A stretch of 64,000 bases of DNA, taken from Choristoneura fumiferana (taxonomy: Eukaryota; Arthropoda; Insecta; Lepidoptera; Tortricidae). The notes under the pieces are model-generated. The model had not been told where the DNA came from, ran no database searches, and saw only the letters and a program-made list of their open reading frames with translations. Positions 56,509-64,000 of the stretch are shown in pieces; position 1 is the stretch's first letter; each line of letters starts with the position of its first letter. The stretch covers positions 18,350,756 through 18,414,755 of the forward strand of contig NC_133482.1 of NCBI RefSeq assembly GCF_025370935.1. Direction: 5' to 3'. The translations under genes were made by a program, and so were the position numbers.

Positions 56509-56640
56509 GGGGCTACTAACTTCGAAATTCGTAAATCGAAGTTTGAATCGTTCCGTCCCTCTGACACTTAAACTAATTAATACGAGAGTGAGAAGTAAGG
56601 TTTGATACGAACTTCGATTTTCGAGTTTCGGAGTAGGCCC
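56509..56640. mobile_element. Palindromic MITE of the 8247 type, copy B
   Basis: Nearly identical to 8247-8377. Confidence 0.7.
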
Positions 56641-57209
56641 ACTGTTTCGGTGGCCATCCCTCGGGAAAGGACAGGTCTTTTCCCAACAGTGGGACACTTC
56701 AACCTGCTAAAACAATTGTTCCGTTTGTAGTTGTCAAGAGAAGGTTATATTCTATTAAACCAAGATACTAAAGTGACAGTATGAAATGTCAAATGCAAAA
56801 ATAATGTGACCATCATAATACGAATAGTATGCTGCTCTCTGATTTCGGTTTTCGACATAATGGCAAATAATCGATAAAATATGATATTTTACATAATTGC
56901 AAACGAAAAATAAATAAAAAGAATTAAAGCATTCTACTTTCCATAAAGCATTGAGCTTTTAGGCAAAATTTATTAGAATGAAAATGAAATTTAAACATCA
57001 ACATTTACAAAAAGTCGAAATATCTCCTGTACGGTGGCATTTTCACTAGACCCGTTTTACCTTTTTTAGGATGTCTTAAGTGCCCTACGTGTGTTAGTTG
57101 GTACATAACACATCCGTTTATACATCTTAACATTTTACTTATACGTATAACATAGGTATGTACTTACCGAAACTTTTCGGTGATTACCGGTTGTGGCACA
57201 TCACTATTT

Positions 57210-57430
57210 CCATCCATCCCAGCCTATATACGTCCCACTGCTGGGCACAGGCCTACTCTCAGAACAAGAGGGCTTGGGCCATAGTTTCCACGCGGGCCAG
57301 AAAGCTCGTGGTAAAGAAATGTAATTCCGCACATGAATTTTGAAAAACTCAGAGGTGCGAGCCGGGGTTGAACCACGACCCTCTGCTTGAGAGGCGATAG
57401 GTAGGTCAAACCACTAGGCCACCACGGCTA
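57210..57430 (-). mobile_element. SINE-A insertion, copy B
   Basis: The same insertion as 8940-9147, with the same 13-bp duplication CACATCACTATTT (57197-57209, 57431-57443). It retains AACTCAGAGGT that copy A lost, and carries an extra GTAG near 57400. Confidence 0.9.
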
Positions 57431-58394
57431 CACATCACTATTTATGAGATCTAAAAAACAGGTAACACATGAAACGTCATTTTAGTATCTTGGTTTAATG
57501 AACAGAGTATAGTTGTGGAAGACAATTAGTTAAATTTAAAAATTATAATAATCAGATTTTAAAATCTCCATTCAGAAAGTATGTAGGTACCTAAGTGAGT
57601 ATACAACTAAGACAGAAGATGGTTGCAGAGTAGGTTTAGTATAATTTTCGTTATTGTTATACTTATACGGAGCAGGGGTGGTGACTGTATTAGATAAACA
57701 AGAACTAAATTGCGTACAAACAAAATAAATTGCCAGGGGTGCCCCCGGCAGGGCTATCGCTTATTAAATCATACCGTTCATAATACCCGGGACTTCTAAG
57801 GATAAGCCACTGGATTATAACCTAAATCCGTATTATGTAGCGACACACACGTTCACTAACTTAGTTTAAGGTCATTGTCCCAGTTTTGAAAGGAATTTCA
57901 TTCGACTGCTAAATCTATGTATAATGGTTTAATGAATCAGGCGTTACTTTGCGGAGGTCCATATCAATGAACTTATAGTAGATTGTACAACAAGAGCATA
58001 AAACGAGCCATTTTACCCAAGACGTTCATATAGCCACCCGAGCCGGTACGGCGAGGGTGGATAGACACGTCGAGGGGAAAATGGATTTAATGCTCGAGTT
58101 TTACACTCTGCTTTTCACTTCGATGGCGAGGAAATGAAATAGCAAGTGAAAACAATTGTTCACTCACTAAGTAATTTTGATTTTTCATGCATTACTATAT
58201 AATTATATTTTTTTTAGTTTTAGTGATTTATTTTGATTGATTTTTAGTTTTATATAAATAAAAAATGTATTAAAAAAATATAAAGAAACTTCTTTGGTTG
58301 TGGCTGTTGACACCTAATTACCTTGGTCTTAGACGAAGATTTTATTTAATGCACTAGTGCATAAAAAGTCATTTTTATTGAGAAGTGAAAAAGA

Positions 58395-58662
58395 ATTTCC
58401 TTGCTCACCCGCGACCTTGTGATAGTTAAGCTTATGCAAAATTTGCGTGTTCATGCAGTTCCTCCACCTCCACACTGTAAGAACACACAGAAATCACACA
58501 AACCCATCTATCACCACCACCACACCACACTGACGCGTTTCGAACTCAACCAGAGCTCATCTTCAGAGTAACACAACCGTACACCATGCTACCAGATGTT
58601 AGACTCAACAGATAGGGTCTTGCATAAGCAACTATCATAAGGTCGCGGGTGAGCAAGGAAAT
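58395..58662. mobile_element. MITE with about 43-bp inverted repeats, copy B
   Basis: Counterpart of 10105-10372 with the same ends. Confidence 0.8.
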
Positions 58663-59042
58663 TATTTTAGTTCATTAAATCTATAATGGGTTAAGCGAGA
58701 GAAGCCAGAGGTAAAGGCTAGTCCAAATCATAATAAATATAAGCTCGTAAAAAAGAAACCATTTATAAAGATCAAAGGAAATTCTAAGCTGACAACAAAT
58801 CTGGATTTACTCGAACTAAATTAAACAGCAAAGTCGAAGTACCTACATTATCTGAAACTGTTAAGACTTGTTTTTAGGGTTCCGTAATGGTGCAAATGGG
58901 ACCTTAACTAAGGCTCCATTATCTAGTCGTCCCTCGTCTGTACACAAAGTTCTCTCAAATCTATTTAAAAAAGTAAGTTGTGGCCAACTTACAGAATAAA
59001 CGTTCTGACTTTGAATAGTTAGTCATGAAAATTTGGCAATAA

Positions 59043-59242
59043 GGCCGCTTCTAGACGTCCGTTGTGTCACCGGACAACGGACCAATTTTATTCTTCGCCG
59101 GACTTGCGGTGTTGTATGGCTAGAAGTCGCTGGACAAGACATGTTCACACATTCATTGTAAGCCATACAATGATAGAACACCAAAGTCCGGAAAAAAAGC
59201 GATCCGTTGTCCGGTGAAAACACCGGAAGTCCACAAGCGGCC
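59043..59242. mobile_element. MITE with TAA target duplication, copy B
   Basis: Counterpart of 10751-10942; TAA at 59040-59042 and 59243-59245. A few bases longer. Confidence 0.75.
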
Positions 59243-59354
59243 TAAGTGTATTACAATGACCGCCATAACAACAAATAATATATAAGTAAAACAATATTTT
59301 AAAATTAAAAGCGGTATGTTCATTGTAAATAAATGGGTGAAAATGCAAGCTTGT

Positions 59355-59655
59355 CATTTGATGGTAAGTAAATGACCGCCACCGTGGACATCCACAATAA
59401 GCCAAATGAGCAAGTGGCTCTCCTGATGGTAAGAGATCACCACCGCCCATAGACACTGCAACACCAGGGGGATTGCAGATGCGTTGCCAACCTAGAGGCC
59501 TAAGGTGAGATACCTCAAGTGCCAGTAATTTCACCGGCTGTCTTACTCTCCACGCCGAAATACAACAGTGCAAGCATTGCTGCTTCACGGCAGGATTAGC
59601 GAGCAAGATGGTGATAGCAATCCGGCCGGACCTTGCACAAGGCCCTACCACCTGC
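59355..59655 (-). mobile_element. SINE-like repeat C, reverse copy (copy B)
   Basis: Counterpart of 10985-11275. It keeps GGGGATTGCAGATGCG and GAGATACCTCAAG, which are shortened in copy A. Confidence 0.75.
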
Positions 59656-59703
59656 ATTACCGATAACCGATGTGTTGCCAGCTTAGATGGAAGGTTTGAT
59701 GTA

Positions 59704-60030
59704 AATCCTACTATCCTTCTTATATTATAAAAGCGAAAGTTTGTGAGTGTCTGTCTATTATGTTTGTTACTCCTTCACACATCTCATAAACGTCTGGGTG
59801 AATTTGGATAAAACTTTGTACGGAACTCGAGTCGAGAGTTACGGTACGAGATCCAACTCGCACTTGACCGATAATTTCACAGAATTTCTGAGAAACTGTG
59901 AGGCAAAGGCAGGTCTTAAGTTTTTACACCCAGATAAAGCTCTATCCAGATTATCATCCGTCTGGAAACTTCTAGGCTTTCGGGCGGGATTAAAAAAGGT
60001 AGAAACGGAAACTACGGACAGATAATGTTA
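59704..60030 (+). mobile_element. Helitron-like 5' region, copy B
   Basis: TCCTACTATCCTTCTTATAT then TATAAAAGCGAAAGTTTGTG resembles the TC-start of non-autonomous lepidopteran Helitrons. Counterpart of 11826-12140. No 3' end seen. Confidence 0.4.
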
Positions 60031-60103
60031 TTCTTAGAAAAAAATCAATTCAACGAGAAATATCCTTAAGGTTTGAGTCTTACTGTTCTTACGATTTATA
60101 TAG

Positions 60104-60242
60104 GTTACGGTCACCAGAATTAACATCTGCCACAGCGGAGCGTGCAAAAATATCTGACCCGTCCTTCCGGCCCTAGAAATAGAGTCGTATCAGCTATTTA
60201 TGCACGCTTGTTGTGTCAGATATTGGTGCTGGTGACTGTAAC
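60104..60242. mobile_element. MITE with GTTACGGTCACCA-type ends, only in copy B
   Basis: GTTACGGTCACCAG at the left pairs with CTGGTGACTGTAAC at the right (one mismatch), and GCGTGCAAAAATATCTGA pairs partly with TATTTATGCACGC. 139 bp, no ORF. Confidence 0.7.
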
Positions 60243-60339
60243 AGGATACGGCACCTAAACCAATGACATCAGTGTCACTCTTCAAGTTTGTAAGTATTCC
60301 AATTTGACATTTAACAATGGCTAAATATGAACTTATATG

Positions 60340-60540
60340 ACGTCATCATCATCATCATCAGCCTACAGCAGTCCACTGCTGGACATAGGCCTCTTCCATG
60401 GCGCGCCACAACACTCTGTCTTCAGCCCCTCGCATCCATCCGCCGCCAGCGATCCTCTTAAGGTCATCCGTCCACCGTGCCTCAGGACGCCCTACACTAC
60501 GTTTTCCCGTCCGTGGTCCGTGGTCCGTGGTCTCCATATA
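60340..60540 (-). mobile_element. 5'-truncated RTE-type LINE end, only in copy B
   Basis: The minus strand reads GKRSVGRPEARWTDDLKRIA, GGGWMRGAEDRVLWRAMEEA and YVQQW, the RTE-type C-terminus. The 3' end (plus strand CAGCAGTCCACTGCTGGACA) and the TCA repeat match the other members. Confidence 0.85.
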
Positions 60541-60621
60541 TGACGTATTGAAATTAAACAAAACTAAGCCATTTATCAAAGTGAATGGAAAGAAAAACGC
60601 GATATACAGGATGGCCTATTT

Positions 60622-61026
60622 AGATCGGTCAGTATTTGAAAGTCTGAAACTATAAGACATACCAAGACCTGTTCTTAGGAACAATGTCATCGACTTTAGT
60701 AACAACAAAAACTGCATTCAAACTTTTAAATAAAAAAAAACTTGTTTACTGAGAAGTAAGGGAATCGAACCAGGCGTTTTGAAAAAAAAATCGTACATTA
60801 TTTCTATCTGGATACCGATAGAGTATAGATAGGTCATAAGCAATAAATATTACTATGGAACAGGGTTTTATATTTCAAAATGTCCGGGTTCGATTCGCGT
60901 GCTAAGACAGGCTTTTTTAAAATGTATAAATGCAGTTTTTCTTCTTATTAAAATCGCTGACATGGTTCCTAAGAACAGATCTTCGTATGTCTTATAGTTT
61001 CAGACTTTCTCATACTGACCGATGAC
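60622..61026. repeat. Foldback element, complete in copy B
   Basis: The left arm (ATCGGTCAGTATTTGAAAGT, CTGAAACTATAAGACATACC, CTGTTCTTAGGAACAATGTC) is the reverse complement of the right arm ending at 61026. The loop near 60825 is flanked by CGAACC-type motifs. Only the right arm is in copy A. Confidence 0.78.
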
Positions 61027-61158
61027 CTACAAGCAATTTATTCCTTTTATACATAATAATATTCATAAGCTGGTATAGGTATATGTAATGTAAGTGCGTA
61101 GACTTACCAATACTCTTGGAACCAATATAGTTGATCGAGTAAAACATCGCTAACACTT

Positions 61159-61788
61159 TAGGGATGTGCCGAATATTCATTTTATATTCGGCATATTCGG
61201 CAGGCTTACCGAATATTCGGCTAAATCACCGAATATTCGTCAAAGTGGTACTCTTCTTTTTACTGTATTGAGCCATGTATGAGATGAGTGTTAAATGTAT
61301 TATTTTTATGAGGTATTTTATGCGACTTCCAATAACAGCAGATAAAAAAGATGGTTATTAATTAAAAACCAAATATAAGTATAGCTGTTTTGAGATTAAG
61401 CTACAATGATATTTATAAAAAAATAATCATCATCATCATCAGCCGGAAGACGTCCACTGCTGGACAAAGGCCTCCCCCTTAGAACGCCACAATGAACGAC
61501 AACTCGCCACTTGCATCCACCGGTTTCTCGCCACTCTCACGATGTCGTCAGTCCACCTGGTGGGAGGCCTGCTGCGGGGGAAAAAAATAATATGTCAATA
61601 AAATCAATGAGGTCTTTATTGTGAGAAATTAAGCGAGTTTTTTATTTTAACCAAGAGTTGCATTAAAAATTAACCATATTCACAGTACTTAGGAATCAAC
61701 TATGCCGAATATTCGGTTCGGTAAAAGTTTTACCGAACATTCGGCCGAATATTCGAATTCGGCGAAACCCATGTTCGGCCCATCTCTA
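61159..61788. mobile_element. hAT-like element with CGAATATTCGG subrepeats, copy B
   Basis: Counterpart of 12672-13312. The left end reads TAGGGATGTGCCGAATATTC, a better match to the right terminus than copy A's. Confidence 0.6.
61428..61580 (-). mobile_element. Nested RTE-type LINE end, copy B
   Basis: Same insertion as 12942-13100 with the same AAAAAAATAAT duplication (61417-61427, 61581-61591) but a shorter TCA tail. Confidence 0.8.
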
Positions 61789-62029
61789 CTCCTAATACAT
61801 AACCATCCCTAACTATTGACGTCATCCATTGCCACCCACGACCCTCGTTATGGTGACGTCACGCCGCAAGATGGCCGCCTGGTTATGACACTTATGTTAT
61901 TGTGCGTGCATTAGTTGCTGTCAAAGGCATGACGCGGCTGTCACTCGCAGTTGGCGCTAATGTAAAAATATTCCAGTTTGGATAATTTGTGAGTCACAAT
62001 AACAGAATGAAAATGAAATAGTACATTGT

Positions 62030-62420
62030 GCCTTAAGGGCGGTAAACAAGGAATTATGAACGAGAGTCGAAGACTGAGGGCTTTAATGAGTCGATGTTCG
62101 TAATTCTACTACCGCCCGTGCGACATACAATGTTTTTCATCACATTTGCGAGTAAAATTGTATATTTGTAAAAGAAAAACTAATATTTTTTAATATTTTT
62201 TCTTAATCGCCATACCCCCCCGCAGCATGCAGTGGCCACGCTCCTGCACGCCATGCAGTATCACACTTATTACCGACCTTGGGCATGATGACTCATTTAC
62301 CGACCACGGGTTTCATGACAAGCACATTAAGGTCAAGGGTTTTATTTGGGGGGGTTGCAACCAAGGTAGCCTGCATGTTTCGACACTGTTTACGAGCAAG
62401 TGTGATGAAAAATGTTTTAT
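62030..62420 (+). repeat. Dispersed repeat D, copy B
   Basis: Counterpart of 13555-13865 with an extra CCATACCCCCCCGCAGCATG / CACGCCATGCAGT segment (62211-62260) that copy A lacks. Confidence 0.65.
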
Positions 62421-63265
62421 TTCTTAGGTAAATAGACTTGACATAATATAGTGACCAGAAACTCCTTTTAAGCTTGAAAAGGCCTGTGTCAGGAGGCCCC
62501 GCTCCTCCGCCCTCTCGACATCTACTTTTTTAACCCCCGACGCAAAAAGAGGGGTGTTATAAGTTTGACCGCTATGTGTGTCTGTCGGTGGCACCGTAGC
62601 TCTTAAACAGGTGGACCGATTTGAATGAGGTTTTTTTAAATTGAAATCAGGTTTTTTAGCAATGGTTCTTAGATAGGTTTCATCAAAATCGGTTAAGCCG
62701 TTTTTGAGATATTGAACTTTGAAGTGACAAAGTCAGGTGTTTTCCAACTTTTTGTTGGTTATAACGTAGCCAGTCTTTTTTAAATCTTAAATGTCACAAA
62801 TATTTTTGTGTCTATTTCTTTACTGCTAACTTACTTAGTTAATCAGCATGGGATCTAGTGAAAGCAAAGCATGGCAAACAATAAATACAATGTCCAACAA
62901 GCAAACTATTCTTACGCGAAAAACATTAGCTCCAGCAACTGAACTTAAATTCGATGAGTTTATTGAATTCCCATGGTAATTTCCAAAAATACATCGTGGT
63001 CTTCACTGGCGTTGCGCTAAAAACAACTTTGCCATCATGGCTCTAAACGCAGCGGTGGACTTTACGTAAGGTCTTATCCCAATCCTGAGGGAATACCGAC
63101 ATAACAAGTAGCCTATATCTATCGTTGCGAATATACAGCTATTTAGACATCAAATTTCATTCAAATCGAACAAGACCCTCCTCCCTTCCTCCTCCGTCCT
63201 TCCTCTGTCCTTTTGGCATCACACTACAGCGCAACGTCTCTAATTTTTCTCTCTTCTTCTATCTA
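62421..63265. other. Copy-B-specific non-coding segment
   Basis: It contains a dispersed-repeat part (CACAAAATCGG-like: TTTCATCAAAATCGGTTAAG, CCGTTTTTGAGATATTGAAC, 62678-62720) related to 51402-51610. The remainder is unannotated, with no gene. Confidence 0.5.
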
Positions 63266-63429
63266 AATTCTAAATATTTATGTTTTTACTGTGTTTTGTT
63301 GTGATGTAGTGTGTTTTTTTATGTCAATAAATGTCGTGTTTGAAGACTTAGCGAGAAGGAATAACAAATACAGAAACACAGTCTTTCTAAAACATTTCAT
63401 TGTTCACAATCTTAGGAATAAAAAACTGG

Positions 63430-64000
63430 CCAAGAGCATGTGGGACACGCCCGAAATAGGGTTGCGTAGCCATTACGAAAAAAATAAGTAATATTTTTCT
63501 AAGGATTATTTCTTTTGTGTGGAATATTTCAAACTTAGGTATATTTTATACCTTAGGCTGCTATTTACTCTTAATCTACTAATATTGAATTTTTGCATAT
63601 TTTTTCACCCACCGGTTTAGATTTTAGGGGGGGGGGGGCGCTCGATTCTAATGAAAATTTGCACTTTAAAGTTGAATATTTTGCAAACAATAATTATAAT
63701 ATATTTGAATACGAAAATCGTTTTACCCCTTCATGGTTTTAAAACCTATCTAACGATACCCCACACTACAAGTTTGGATAAAAAAAAATACTTTACCTCT
63801 GTGGGAGGTACTCTTTTTTATTGTACCATTTTGTCGGCATAGTTTACATAAACGAGTATATTCGTGCAAAATTAAGCTTTCTAAAAGTGATAGTCCCTGA
63901 GCAAAGCCGCGGACGGACAGACAGACAGACAGATATATATATACTAAGATATATAAACTAAGAGTTCCGTTTTTGCCATTTTGGCCACGAAACCCTAAAA
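63430..64000 (-). repeat. 0.6-kb dispersed repeat E (minus orientation), copy B, cut by window end
   Basis: Counterpart of 14040-14645. Ends at CGAAACCCTAAAA with the window. Confidence 0.75.

Larger units (their letters stand above)
51533..64000. repeat. Duplicated segment, copy B (about 12.5 kb, truncated by window end)
   Basis: Same order and orientation as 3397-14645. Larger differences: an 85-bp tandem duplication (54603-54770), extra bases near 56127, 59272-59343, 60040-60905 and 62400-63265, and absence of the copy-A insertions at 11317-11817 and 12358-12570. The last base lies where the match to copy A's 14645 ends, so the true right boundary may lie outside. No host gene was recognised. 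Confidence 0.93.

Noticed and set aside
60760..60910. Possible tRNA-like GAATCGAACC and GGTTCGATTC motifs
   Set aside because: They are opposite arms of the foldback element at 60622-61026, not a cloverleaf.
1..64000. Endogenous retrovirus or LTR retrotransposon
   Set aside because: No long terminal repeats, protease or integrase motifs were seen; all RT fragments are of non-LTR type.
1..64000. CRISPR-like arrays, operons, bacterial promoters
   Set aside because: Repeats are dispersed or microsatellite; there is no array of equal spacers and no prokaryotic gene organisation.

Overview
The window is 64 kb of AT-rich eukaryotic DNA, almost certainly from a moth or butterfly. The main evidence is a set of dispersed repeats that I associate with Lepidoptera: a tRNA-derived SINE whose 3' end reads ACGTCCCACTGCTGGGCAC, a second tRNA-derived SINE ending near AGGTCAATTGGTGTC, palindromic MITEs, and a Helitron-type 3' end. 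I see no bacterial genes, operons, rRNA, CRISPR array or canonical tRNA gene. Apart from one possible terminal exon of a host gene (2732-2858), every convincing coding sequence belongs to a non-LTR retrotransposon. Three assembly gaps (2957-3396, 33758-34634, 43192-43291) interrupt the sequence.

Layout. 1-2672: decayed LINE with reverse transcriptase and RNase H remnants. 2732-2858: candidate host exon, followed by a gap. 3397-14645: 'copy A' of a large duplicated segment packed with MITEs, a SINE and nested fragments. 15087-15834: MITE, SINE-A with perfect target-site duplications, LINE tail. 15835-20274: near full-length plus-strand LINE ('LINE-P') with a PHD-finger ORF1 and an endonuclease-reverse transcriptase ORF2. 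20.3-24.4 kb: non-coding DNA with a hAT-type MITE and a 46-bp perfect foldback MITE. 24381-28934: near full-length minus-strand LINE ('LINE-M') with an L1-type ORF1 and an endonuclease-reverse transcriptase ORF2. 29-51.5 kb: a mosaic of SINEs, truncated RTE-type LINE ends, a gap-interrupted hAT-like element, a Helitron-like 3' end, and a cluster of inverted-repeat elements at 48.0-49.6 kb. 51533-64000: 'copy B', the same segment as 3397-14645, running off the window end.

How the parts relate. LINE-P and LINE-M each have only a few apparent 1-nt indels, nearly all beside short homopolymers, so either may be intact in reality. LINE-M-type 3' ends occur four times with a conserved ATCGCT/AGCGAT stem-loop and a (TATTG)n tail. 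One of these sits in copy A while copy B keeps the empty site. SINE-A shares its 3' end, including a covarying stem-loop, with RTE-type LINE ends in the window, which fits a SINE/LINE partnership. Two SINE-A copies carry repeated 5' heads. The A/B duplication is either a young segmental duplication or two haplotypes placed in tandem by the assembler. I did not find a clearly novel defence, biosynthetic or regulatory system.
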